Shown: piece after piece, positions 1 to 4,671 of the stretch
How the letters are laid out: each line of letters opens with the position of its first letter
Position numbering within the stretch: the first letter of the stretch is position 1
Virus record (IMG/VR): IMGVR_UViG_3300042691_016183
Location: 1-20,725 of that record
Strand: one strand, 5' to 3'
From: a virus
Length of the DNA stretch: 20,725 bases
Position numbers and translations under genes: made by a program
Notes under the pieces: model-generated
The model's input: the letters and a program-made list of their open reading frames with translations, nothing else
What the model was told of the DNA's origin: nothing
Database searches by the model: none

Positions 1-176
1 AATACATAAGAATTACTATCATTAGTCTTGAGCAAGACTTGGAGGGTATAGCAGAACAAATGGATTTGCTTGACCCTGAATCCAAAGACTGTAAAGATTT
101 AGATATTGAATATAACTTTATCAGTGGACAGGCCACAGGTATGAGGCATATACTAGAAATAGCACAGAAAGGCTAA
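1..176 (+). CDS. Hypothetical phage protein, 5' end cut by window
   Basis: Only the last 57 codons are present; the reading frame begins at base 3 and stops at TAA 174-176. The visible part is acidic and helical in character, ending in GMRHILEIAQKG, with no motif I can assign to a function. The stop is followed after one base by the ATG of the next gene, so the two are very likely co-transcribed and translationally coupled. The frame is open up to the window edge and its 3' border is neatly joined to a gene, which supports it as real coding sequence. Confidence 0.6.
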   Translation, partial: YIRITIISLEQDLEGIAEQMDLLDPESKDCKDLDIEYNFISGQATGMRHILEIAQKG

Positions 177-177
177 C

Positions 178-447
178 ATGCAACCTGATTATAATATACC
201 GCCGCACATTCAAAAGCAGATAGACCATGGCAGCAGCGGTCTGGATATCATGCATGGGCAACTGAAGGTACTTATGCTGGAGGCTGAAGACGAACTCAGA
301 ATGGCTCAAGAGATTGAGGAAGAGAACGACTACTCAGACGCTATGGAATCCATGGAGCGTAAGTATTGGGAAGGCTATACGGACGCCCTAGGTGCCCTAT
401 ACAGCCTAACCTACCAACTGTCATTTGCCATAGCAGAGAGGGATTAG
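178..447 (+). CDS. Small conserved actinophage-type protein, unknown function
   Basis: 89 residues, acidic and helical, without signal peptide or membrane segment. The C-terminal part (about residues 58-89, containing YWEGYTDALGALYSLTYQL and FAIAERD) resembles a small protein I have seen repeatedly in actinophage early regions; this is recalled family knowledge, and no function is known. The start follows the preceding stop by one base. A promoter with a perfect TTGACA lies just beyond its stop, so it closes a short transcription unit. Confidence 0.7.
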   Translation: MQPDYNIPPHIQKQIDHGSSGLDIMHGQLKVLMLEAEDELRMAQEIEEENDYSDAMESMERKYWEGYTDALGALYSLTYQLSFAIAERD

Positions 448-464
448 ATCTAATGTGGGAGCAG

Positions 465-493
465 TTGACAATACCCTTAGATTTTGATACTAT
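465..493 (+). promoter_or_regulatory. Sigma70-type promoter upstream of the DUF4241-like gene
   Basis: TTGACA at 465-470, a 17-bp spacer, then TACTAT at 488-493. The spacer begins ATACCC, like the TACCC found directly after the -35 of the promoters at 2931, 3193 and 3516, but shifted by one base. The expected start near 500 leaves a short leader with AAAGGA about 6 nt before ATG 523, so this promoter drives a conventional Shine-Dalgarno-led mRNA. Confidence 0.7.
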
Positions 494-522
494 TAATATA
501 AACACCAATAGAAAGGAAATAA

Positions 523-843
523 ATGAACACCAAACAAATGACGTACATTGGCTCGTTCTCTGTTGACAGCGGACAAGCAATTGTAGGAGACCCATGCTAT
601 TTAGATGAGTGGGAACCATGGAGTAATGGAGAACCATTCGACCACCAAAGTAAGGCTGGACAATACGGCTATCTTGGTGCCTGTGGAGTTACTCTAAAAG
701 AAGGCTATGGCACATTAGGCAATGGCTCTGCTGTTGCTTTTACAACTGGATATGGCGACGGGTTGTATCCCGTATATGCTGAACTAAATGATGACGGACG
801 TATCGTCAAAGTGGTAATTGTATTTGAGGAGGATGAGGAATAG
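523..843 (+). CDS. DUF4241-like protein
   Basis: 106 residues. The N-terminal part reads FSVDSGQAIVGDPCYL and the C-terminal part contains TGYGDGLYPVYAEL followed by an acidic tail; the GDPCY and GYGDG.YPV combination is typical of the DUF4241 group and related phage proteins. No enzymatic function is established for the family and I infer none. The start is fixed by AAAGGA at about 512-517, fed by the promoter at 465-493. The stop TAG shares its last base with the GTG start of the next gene, indicating coupling. Cytoplasmic; no membrane segment is visible. Confidence 0.7.
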   Translation: MNTKQMTYIGSFSVDSGQAIVGDPCYLDEWEPWSNGEPFDHQSKAGQYGYLGACGVTLKEGYGTLGNGSAVAFTTGYGDGLYPVYAELNDDGRIVKVVIVFEEDEE

Positions 844-1199
844 TGGGAGCAAGGTGCAACTTTGTATTTAAACAATCAGAGGACTATGCTGTTGCTCTGT
901 ACAGCCACTGGGACGAAAGTCATATGAATGAGTTACTTGCTGCAGCATTAGACCATGCTCTGCCACGTCTACATATGGGAGATATTCCATATGCAACTCG
1001 TATGGCTATTAGTTATATTATTAAAGATTCTATTCTGGAAGAGACAGGCTATGGAATCTCTGCTATGGACCCAAGCGACCAAGGTTTCTTGGACAGCCCA
1101 ATCACAATTGATTTAACTGACATGACTGTAGGCAGCGGGGAAGACTGGCATTCTATCCCTGATTTTATTGCATATCACTCAGTGCAATTAATTAAATAA
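843..1199 (+). CDS. Hypothetical protein, GTG start
   Basis: 118 residues starting at GTG 843, which overlaps the previous TAG by one base; the purine-rich GAGGAGGATGAGG just upstream supplies the ribosome-binding site. The protein starts GARCNFVFKQSEDYAVALYSHW and looks like a compact globular cytoplasmic protein. I do not recognise a named family, though the beginning resembles small phage proteins annotated as unknown. The next feature is the three-hairpin RNA candidate starting about 12 nt after the stop. Confidence 0.65.
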   Translation: MGARCNFVFKQSEDYAVALYSHWDESHMNELLAAALDHALPRLHMGDIPYATRMAISYIIKDSILEETGYGISAMDPSDQGFLDSPITIDLTDMTVGSGEDWHSIPDFIAYHSVQLIK

Positions 1200-1210
1200 C
1201 CTTAAATGAG

Positions 1211-1309
1211 AGGCCTGCGTGGTGAACAGGCCTGGCACCGTGAGGCTGAGGGGTCACCTCACGAGCACAAGGGGTAGAGCGCAAGTTTTGGTAGGGCTTG
1301 CGCTCCCCC
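1211..1309 (+). ncRNA. Candidate structured RNA with three consecutive strong hairpins
   Basis: The 137-nt gap between two genes can fold into three separate perfect hairpins. Hairpin 1: AGGCCTG 1211-1217 with CAGGCCT 1227-1233. Hairpin 2: CGTGAGG 1239-1245 with CCTCACG 1257-1263. Hairpin 3: GAGCGCAAG 1277-1285 with CTTGCGCTC 1297-1305, extended after a 2-nt bulge by GGGG 1271-1274 and CCCC 1306-1309. It is much richer in G and C than the surrounding genes. There is no T-tract after hairpin 3, so a plain terminator is unlikely. No tRNA features (T-loop, CCA) are visible. No convincing promoter lies upstream. It could be an independent RNA, a cis element in the leader of the 1337 gene, or a processing signal. 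The plus strand is assumed from the flanking genes. Confidence 0.55.
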
Positions 1310-1336
1310 AACATCTTTGATAGAATGGGAGCAACT

Positions 1337-1573
1337 ATGTATAGAATCAGCAGAAATACTACACCAACCAAAGAGGAAAAGGTAGCACAAAAGATTTCTA
1401 CTCTTGTGTCCGATTATTCTTTGGACTTGGAGGCAGTAGGCTATTATTTGGCTACGGCTATTCCATACCTGACCTATTCTCGTGCCCTTGAAATTTTGGA
1501 TTCGGCACGGTATAATAAAGAAGTAGCAGAATATTACAGACAAGGTGGATACTATGACGACAGACTTCTCTAA
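1337..1573 (+). CDS. Small conserved phage protein, unknown function
   Basis: 78 residues from ATG 1337, chosen because GGGAG at 1327-1331 stands 5 nt before it; in-frame upstream starts would run into the RNA hairpin. The segment EKVAQKISTLVSDYSLDLEAVGYYL in its first half (about residues 14-37) and the central TYSRALEILD resemble a small family common in actinophages (recalled), of unknown role. It overlaps the next gene by 20 nt, so the two form one translational unit. Confidence 0.65.
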   Translation: MYRISRNTTPTKEEKVAQKISTLVSDYSLDLEAVGYYLATAIPYLTYSRALEILDSARYNKEVAEYYRQGGYYDDRLL

Positions 1574-1814
1574 ACAAATAGAGATACTAGGACAGTTTTA
1601 TCAGAATTATAGAGATGATGAACAACTACTAGATTTTATTGAGTTCAATGATTTAGGGTTGCCTCTGGCTTATCTGGCATCAGAGGGTTTGTGTATGGTA
1701 TCTGATGACGGTATGAAATATATAGCAGAAACATGGGATTTATTTATGGCTGCTTTAGAAATAAAAGATACTGGATTTGAAGACCTAAATCAAATTTTTG
1801 ATAAAAAGAAATAA
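1554..1814 (+). CDS. Hypothetical acidic protein
   Basis: 86 residues from ATG 1554, preferred over GTG 1545 because AAGGTGG at 1542-1548 is well spaced for it. The protein is acidic (YRDDEQLLDFIEFNDLG) and helical, with no membrane segment or recognised motif. Its start lies inside the 3' end of the 1337 gene. It is the last gene before the long repeat-rich non-coding region, and no clear terminator hairpin with a T-tract follows. Confidence 0.6.
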   Translation: MTTDFSKQIEILGQFYQNYRDDEQLLDFIEFNDLGLPLAYLASEGLCMVSDDGMKYIAETWDLFMAALEIKDTGFEDLNQIFDKKK

Positions 1815-1873
1815 GGCTGCGGCCCCGGGTTAAATCATATCAAATCGGACATATCCACTATATATAAAAACAT

Positions 1874-2394
1874 ATTACGATCCAAACAATTTTTTCCCCA
1901 AAATAGTATTACGATGCTTTAAAAATTTTTCCAGATTCATAGCAAATCATTTTCTATTTGTCAAATCAGGTATCTATCTCTTATACTGTATATAGGAGTA
2001 TTTGTCAATTTCTTTTGTATACCCCGTCATTTTTCTGCCGCCCGCTGCGGCGGTGTCTAACTATCTTAAAAGACATTACGATCCCTCGCATAGTCCCCCC
2101 TTCAGAACGGGGCGGTATAAAAAAGATTACGATCCCATACAAATTATCCCCATATAAAACATTACGAACACATCAAATTTTTTCCTGGAATTTTAGAATA
2201 TTTCCCATATGTTTTATAACTTTTTGTTATAGTTTTCCACAATTTTTGGGCAGAATTATAACATTTTGATATCAAATATTGAGACAATATTGCCCATAAT
2301 GTGGACATAAATTCATATGGTGGATACTTGACAAAACAAAATTTTTATGATATGGGGTTTGGGAACTGGGTTGGTTTGAACTGCAGCATTACGA
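1874..2394 (+). repeat. Six iteron-like ATTACGA direct repeats
   Basis: Exact ATTACGA heptamers, all in the same orientation, lie at 1874-1880, 1908-1914, 2075-2081, 2126-2132, 2161-2167 and 2388-2394. The similarity extends further: most are preceded by an A-rich run ending in CAT or AGAT and three read ATTACGATCC. Four are followed 7-10 nt later by an A/T run and CCC or TCC. The effective unit is therefore about 25 bp. Start-to-start distances are 34, 167, 51, 35 and 227 bp. Candidate roles are iterons for a replication initiator, binding sites for a repressor, or stoperator-like sites. Confidence 0.7.
2265..2291. repeat. Overlapping AT-rich palindromes
   Basis: A perfect 12-bp palindrome TTTGATATCAAA (2265-2276) overlaps by two bases a second inverted repeat, AATATTG (2275-2281) and CAATATT (2285-2291), with a 3-nt loop. 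They lie between the fifth and sixth ATTACGA repeats in very AT-rich sequence. They could be a duplex-unwinding element or a dimeric regulator site. Confidence 0.6.
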
Positions 2395-2528
2395 CGCCCT
2401 CTTAAAGAGTGCTCCATTCCCCACTTTCCTCCATTTTCCTCCACCCAAGTCATATGATATTTATATCAGTAAGATTTATTATCTCATTATTTGGACAAAA
2501 ACAGGGGTATTTATGATACAATAAACAT

Positions 2529-2720
2529 ATGCCTAGTCAACATACTCAATGGTATAAAGATGTTCGCCTTATAGAGGCTTTGGACCAAATGCGCCAAAGA
2601 GATTTAGGTTTTATGTCCAAATGTTATTTTTGTGGCGCTAAGTCCATAGGTATAAAGGCTATAGAAGAAAAGTTATTTTCTGTCTGTGCTAGTCATGAAT
2701 CTGATAATCATCAGAAATAA
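2529..2720 (+). CDS. Small zinc-finger-like protein
   Basis: 63 residues. A probable metal site is formed by CYFC (residues 32-35) and CASH near residues 53-56, giving a CxxC...CxxH pattern. There is no Shine-Dalgarno sequence before ATG 2529. Instead GATACAAT lies at 2515-2522, so the TACAAT hexamer ends exactly 6 nt before the start. TGGACA at 2492-2497 could serve GATACA at 17-bp spacing. The mRNA is therefore probably leaderless. The 3' end overlaps the convergent minus-strand gene by 32 bp, and both stop codons lie inside the other gene. Confidence 0.6.
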   Translation: MPSQHTQWYKDVRLIEALDQMRQRDLGFMSKCYFCGAKSIGIKAIEEKLFSVCASHESDNHQK

Positions 2721-2901
2721 CGGGGGTATCCGTAAAATCCCCATATGCTTCTTCACATAATGGGCAATAACTATTAGCACTTCTGGTCTTATCAAGGCTA
2801 ATCAGCAATAATCCTTTATCTTGCATTTCTAGGATTTCTGGATCTATTCTGCCATAGACTATAGGTATTAATTTAGTCTTACATCTTATACAGTTAATCA
2901 T
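2689..2901 (-). CDS. Small zinc-ribbon protein
   Basis: 70 residues from the ATG at 2901, which is preferred over the in-frame ATG at 2937 because TATAAT ends 7 nt before it and the longer start would lie upstream of this promoter. MINCIRCKTKLIP supplies CxxC near residues 4-7 and SYCPLC another CxxC near residue 50, the classic two-knuckle zinc ribbon. No catalytic domain is visible; a regulatory or nucleic-acid-binding role is plausible. It is the only minus-strand gene in the left half and its promoter is back to back with the one at 2931. Confidence 0.6.
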   Translation of the reverse strand: MINCIRCKTKLIPIVYGRIDPEILEMQDKGLLLISLDKTRSANSYCPLCEEAYGDFTDTPVISDDYQIHD

Positions 2902-2908
2902 TAGGTTT

Positions 2909-2914
2909 ATTATA
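2909..2914 (-). promoter_or_regulatory. -10 element of the divergent zinc-ribbon gene
   Basis: TATAAT on the minus strand, 7 nt before ATG 2901. Upstream on the minus strand is GGGGCGGGTA (plus-strand TACCCGCCCC at 2918-2927), the same box that follows the -35 of the plus-strand promoters, here inside the spacer. The -35 is weak and overlaps the complement of the TTGACA at 2931-2936, so the two promoters are physically interlocked. Confidence 0.5.
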
Positions 2915-2930
2915 CTATACCCGCCCCTAT

Positions 2931-2959
2931 TTGACATACCCCCCTGCCTTTGCTATACT
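2931..2959 (+). promoter_or_regulatory. Strong sigma70-type promoter of the multi-hairpin RNA
   Basis: TTGACA 2931-2936, a 17-bp spacer starting TACCCCCC, and TATACT 2954-2959. The expected start at 2966-2967 coincides with the first base of stem 1 of the RNA candidate, and no start codon follows for 140 nt in the plus direction. TTGACATACCC recurs exactly at 3193 and 3516. Confidence 0.75.
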
Positions 2960-2965
2960 TATATA

Positions 2966-3109
2966 TAGAAGGCATACAACTGATGGCTCGCTGTGTGGTT
3001 GGTAGCCTTCTCTCCGCTCCCTTTCTGGCGGAGTAAGTCGTCCCTCCCTTTCTGGGGATGCGCTCCTGGGCATGAGCACTAAACTGCCCACTTTCTGTAT
3101 AATATATCT
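2966..3109 (+). ncRNA. Candidate structured RNA: four hairpins, two with identical loops
   Basis: Hairpin 1: AGAAGGC 2967-2973 with GCCTTCT 3005-3011, continued inward by TACAAC/GTTgGTA with single bulges, about 13 bp in all. Hairpin 2: CTCCGC 3012-3017 with GCGGAG 3028-3033. Hairpin 3: CGTCCC 3039-3044 with GGGATG 3055-3060 (one G-U pair). Hairpin 4: GCTC 3062-3065 with GAGC 3074-3077. Hairpins 2 and 3 have different stems but exactly the same 10-nt loop, TCCCTTTCTG (3018-3027 and 3045-3054), which suggests selection on the loop. The promoter at 2931-2959 would start the RNA at the foot of hairpin 1. The 3' end is not defined; the RNA may run into the tiny gene at 3110. No terminator is visible. 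Confidence 0.65.
3098..3103 (+). promoter_or_regulatory. -10 element with leaderless spacing
   Basis: TATAAT followed by six bases (ATATCT) and ATG 3110. There is no good -35 at 17 bp (AGCACT). The bases before the -10 (GCCCACTTTCTG) resemble the spacer of the 3193 promoter (GCCCATTTGTGA). They also resemble the loop sequence repeated in the RNA upstream. Confidence 0.55.
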
Positions 3110-3196
3110 ATGAGACAGATTACTGAGGAAATATTCCCCATAGTCAGAGATATTGATGATCATATAGATGATTTTGAAGAATATGATCTTGTTTGA
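3110..3196 (+). CDS. Very short acidic leaderless ORF (28 aa)
   Basis: 28 residues beginning MRQITEEIFPIVRDIDDHI, strongly acidic. No Shine-Dalgarno sequence, but TATAAT ends 6 nt before the ATG, the same geometry as its neighbours. Its TGA (3194-3196) lies inside the TTGACA of the next promoter. No function can be inferred. The recurring layout of promoter, tiny gene and promoter supports it as real, but its length keeps confidence moderate. Confidence 0.5.
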   Translation: MRQITEEIFPIVRDIDDHIDDFEEYDLV

Positions 3197-3221
3197 CATA
3201 CCCGCCCATTTGTGAGATACT
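3193..3221 (+). promoter_or_regulatory. Promoter with leaderless spacing
   Basis: TTGACA 3193-3198, a 17-bp spacer starting TACCCGCC, GATACT 3216-3221, then six bases (GGGGAT) to ATG 3228. The expected transcription start is the A of the ATG. The stop of the previous gene is embedded in the -35. Confidence 0.8.
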
Positions 3222-3227
3222 GGGGAT

Positions 3228-3365
3228 ATGGAACTAACTAAAGAATATATAAAGACAGAACTTACAAAGATTAACGATTTGTTATTTTCAGGCTCTCTTC
3301 ATGAGATAGATGAGGCAAGCCATATAACAGCAAAACTAATTAAGGAATTAAATGAAGAAAGATAA
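3228..3365 (+). CDS. Small leaderless hypothetical protein (45 aa)
   Basis: 45 residues starting MELTKEYIKTELTKINDLLF and ending KELNEER. It is charged and predicted to be a helical hairpin by eye, with no cysteines or membrane segment. The promoter at 3193-3221 places the mRNA start at the ATG. The last 14 bp overlap the start of the next gene, which must be translated from the same mRNA and probably uses the GAAG/GGAATTAAATGAAG context at the end of this gene. No known family is recognised. Confidence 0.6.
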   Translation: MELTKEYIKTELTKINDLLFSGSLHEIDEASHITAKLIKELNEER

Positions 3366-3519
3366 ATACTACACAAAAGATATAGACAATAATTGGATTG
3401 AGATTGATGAAGAAATCTCAGACAATGTATTGAGACAATATTTTGAAAGACGATATCTTGGCGCTTCTGTCATGTTTGCATTTATTGTAGGTTTCCTACT
3501 AGGTGTTATTGCTTCTTGA
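3352..3519 (+). CDS. Small single-pass membrane protein (55 aa)
   Basis: 55 residues. Residues 1-33 are hydrophilic (starts MKKDKYYTKDID), followed by one hydrophobic segment at about 37-54 (ASVMFAFIVGFLLGVIAS) that runs to the C-terminus. This gives a tail-anchored topology with the charged N-terminus most likely in the cytoplasm. It overlaps the previous gene by 14 bp. Its TGA (3517-3519) is embedded in the TTGACA of the SSB promoter. Small early phage membrane proteins may alter host membrane processes or lysis, but nothing here specifies which. Confidence 0.6.
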   Translation: MKKDKYYTKDIDNNWIEIDEEISDNVLRQYFERRYLGASVMFAFIVGFLLGVIAS

Positions 3520-3544
3520 CATACCCGCCTTTTTGTGTTAAACT
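3516..3544 (+). promoter_or_regulatory. Promoter of the ssb operon
   Basis: TTGACA 3516-3521, a 17-bp spacer starting TACCCGCC, and TAAACT 3539-3544. The expected start is near 3551, giving a leader of about 35 nt with purine-rich AGAGAGAG before ATG 3586. Unlike its neighbours it drives a Shine-Dalgarno-led gene. Confidence 0.8.
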
Positions 3545-3585
3545 AAAAGGGCTGGAAAAAGCGTAACTAGAGAAAAGAGAGAGCA

Positions 3586-3963
3586 ATGAATCCAGAAATT
3601 ACATTAGTAGGCCGTCTAGGCACAGAACCAGAAAAGATCGGTGACAAGGGAATTCGTTTCCGTGTTGTTACAAGTGATCGTGTTAAGAACGCAAATGGTG
3701 AGTGGGTAGACAAGGACACATCTTGGTGGACAGTTAAGATGTGGAATAAGGCTGCCGAGCAGGCATTGTCCACAGTTAAGAAGGGCCAAGAAGTAATTAT
3801 TCGTGGCACTATCTATCAAGATACTTGGACAGACAAGACAGATGGCTCAACACGTAGTTCATATGATGTAAGGGCAGAATCTATTGGAGTAACATCCTAT
3901 AGCCTTGCAAAGAAGAACACAGCAGCAATGGCTGCATCATCCACTGAGGATCCGTGGAAGTAA
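3586..3963 (+). CDS. ssb: Single-stranded DNA-binding protein
   Basis: 125 residues. An OB-fold occupies about residues 1-105: NPEITLVGRLGTEPE at the N-terminus, FRVVTSDR, then DTSWWTVKMWNKAAE and VKKGQEVIIRGTI. These are the standard strand motifs of bacterial and phage SSB. A short flexible tail follows and ends EDPWK, a minimal version of the acidic tip that recruits partner proteins. It coats ssDNA during phage replication and recombination. Its position beside the repeat-rich candidate origin and behind one of the strongest promoters fits an early, abundant product. Confidence 0.93.
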   Translation: MNPEITLVGRLGTEPEKIGDKGIRFRVVTSDRVKNANGEWVDKDTSWWTVKMWNKAAEQALSTVKKGQEVIIRGTIYQDTWTDKTDGSTRSSYDVRAESIGVTSYSLAKKNTAAMAASSTEDPWK

Positions 3964-3966
3964 TAT

Positions 3967-4227
3967 ATGCGTCATGAAGATGACTTCATCGGAGAGTGGA
4001 GGACGACAAGGGTTGACAAATCCCGTCCTCCGCTTCGGTGGATTGCAAACATAGCAGGAGACATTGCATCTAAAGGTTTACTTGATGTATCCTATATGGA
4101 AGATAATGGATATACAGGATGGCGATATAAAGTAAATCTATTTTTATGGGATAGGCTGTATCCTTTTTATAATAAGTATGGAACATTTTACGAAGTAGAC
4201 TTTGGAGATGAAGATGGGGACATGTAA
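3967..4227 (+). CDS. Hypothetical protein downstream of ssb
   Basis: 86 residues, starting MRHEDDFIGEWRTTRVDKS, with many tryptophans and tyrosines (RWIANIAGDIASKG, GWRYKVNLFLWDRLYPFYNKYG) and an acidic C-terminus. GGAAG about 6 nt before the ATG is the likely ribosome-binding site. It begins 3 nt after the ssb stop, so it is in the ssb operon, which suggests a role in replication, though this is context only. No membrane segment or named domain is recognised. Confidence 0.65.
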   Translation: MRHEDDFIGEWRTTRVDKSRPPLRWIANIAGDIASKGLLDVSYMEDNGYTGWRYKVNLFLWDRLYPFYNKYGTFYEVDFGDEDGDM

Positions 4228-4417
4228 ATGCGGATTCTCCACAGACGAGGAGAAGAATTGTAATGGCACTCACAATGTGGTTAAGCAGGTACGAGAATCT
4301 CTTGCAAAAGAAATTGAAGCACTATCATTAGATTCAGGTGAACCAAATGCACAATTAAATGCATTGGGCATGAAAATGATAATATTAGATATAGTTAGAG
4401 GCAAAAATGGCAGATAA
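4214..4417 (+). CDS. CDGSH-like iron-sulfur protein
   Basis: 67 residues from ATG 4214, chosen because GGAG at 4204-4207 is 6 nt upstream. Residues 4-20 read CKCGFSTDEEKNCNGTH: a CxC pair, then nine residues, then C-N-G-T-H. The CDGSH family binds a redox-active [2Fe-2S] cluster with Cys-x-Cys...Cys-x3-His, normally with eight residues in the gap, so this is one residue longer and has Asn in place of Asp. The remaining 47 residues are helical. It could be a true Fe-S protein or a zinc-binding derivative. It overlaps both neighbouring genes. Confidence 0.55.
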   Translation: MGTCKCGFSTDEEKNCNGTHNVVKQVRESLAKEIEALSLDSGEPNAQLNALGMKMIILDIVRGKNGR

Positions 4418-4592
4418 TGAAACAACAAGTTGTTTTTCATATAAAGTAGAAATGGTTGTACAGGTACTAGCATCAGATGAAAAGACTGCTAGAGATCTTT
4501 TAGATAAAAGTGGAGGATATGTTTCTTCCCGTACAGTTAATTTAATGGATTCTGTATCTTTATATACAGAGGCTAAAGACAAGGATATTTAA
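4407..4592 (+). CDS. Small hypothetical protein
   Basis: 61 residues beginning MADNETTSCFSYKVEMVVQV; an alternating hydrophobic pattern (YKVEMVVQVLA, SRTVNLMDSVSLY) suggests a small beta-alpha-beta fold. GAGG lies 7 nt before the ATG. It overlaps the end of the CDGSH-like gene by 11 bp and ends directly before a hairpin that may close the ssb operon. No known family is recognised. Confidence 0.6.
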   Translation: MADNETTSCFSYKVEMVVQVLASDEKTARDLLDKSGGYVSSRTVNLMDSVSLYTEAKDKDI

Positions 4593-4620
4593 CCATATTG
4601 CCACGTAAAGTGGCAAATGG
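4593..4620 (+). terminator. Hairpin closing the ssb operon
   Basis: TTGCCAC (4598-4604) pairs perfectly with GTGGCAA (4610-4616) around the loop GTAAA. After a bulged A the stem continues with CCAT/ATGG (4593-4596, 4617-4620), 11 bp in all. It starts right after a stop codon and precedes a new promoter. There is no immediate T-run, only a pyrimidine-rich stretch, so it may be a weak or Rho-independent-like terminator or an mRNA 3' stabiliser. Confidence 0.55.
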
Positions 4621-4659
4621 TGGTTCTTCTGTTCTATTTTCCGCCGAACTTTAATGCGA

Positions 4660-4665
4660 TATAAT
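4660..4665 (+). promoter_or_regulatory. -10 element with leaderless spacing
   Basis: TATAAT followed by TAAACT (6 nt) and ATG 4672. No ribosome-binding site lies between and no convincing -35 is seen at 17 bp (TTTTCC). It follows the hairpin at 4593-4620. Confidence 0.65.
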
Positions 4666-4671
4666 TAAACT

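Larger units (their letters stand above)
1815..2528. other. Long non-coding repeat region, candidate origin or regulatory region
   Basis: About 714 bp without a credible gene. It contains six copies of ATTACGA in shared context, GC-rich hairpins at 2038-2053 (CCGCC/GGCGG) and 2097-2112 (CCCC/GGGG), and AT-rich palindromes at 2265-2291. It also contains many T-tracts. It separates the small-gene cluster on the left from the SSB region on the right. AT-rich sequence, iteron-like repeats and palindromes together are typical of phage replication origins, but an array of repressor sites could look the same. The one open frame here (from 1958) runs straight across the repeats and has unnatural composition. 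Confidence 0.6.

Noticed and set aside
1958-2269. 103-codon plus-strand open frame in the repeat region
   Set aside because: It crosses the ATTACGA repeats and GC hairpins, has no ribosome-binding site or leaderless -10 at its start, and an unnatural composition (many Phe, Ile, Arg, Cys without pattern).
2927-3199. 90-codon minus-strand open frame opposite the multi-hairpin RNA
   Set aside because: Its middle is a low-complexity Pro/Glu/Arg product of the hairpin stems, it overlaps promoters on the other strand and has no plausible start signal.
2931-3544. TTGACATACCC copies as a mobile repeat
   Set aside because: Each copy is at promoter position with a -10 exactly 17 bp away, so function as promoters explains them better than a repetitive element.
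3586-3819. Minus-strand frames opposite ssb
   Set aside because: Shadows of the well supported SSB coding frame.
4014-4042. TTGACA at 4015-4020 inside the gene after ssb
   Set aside because: No -10 at suitable distance; the bases at 17 bp are CGGTGG.
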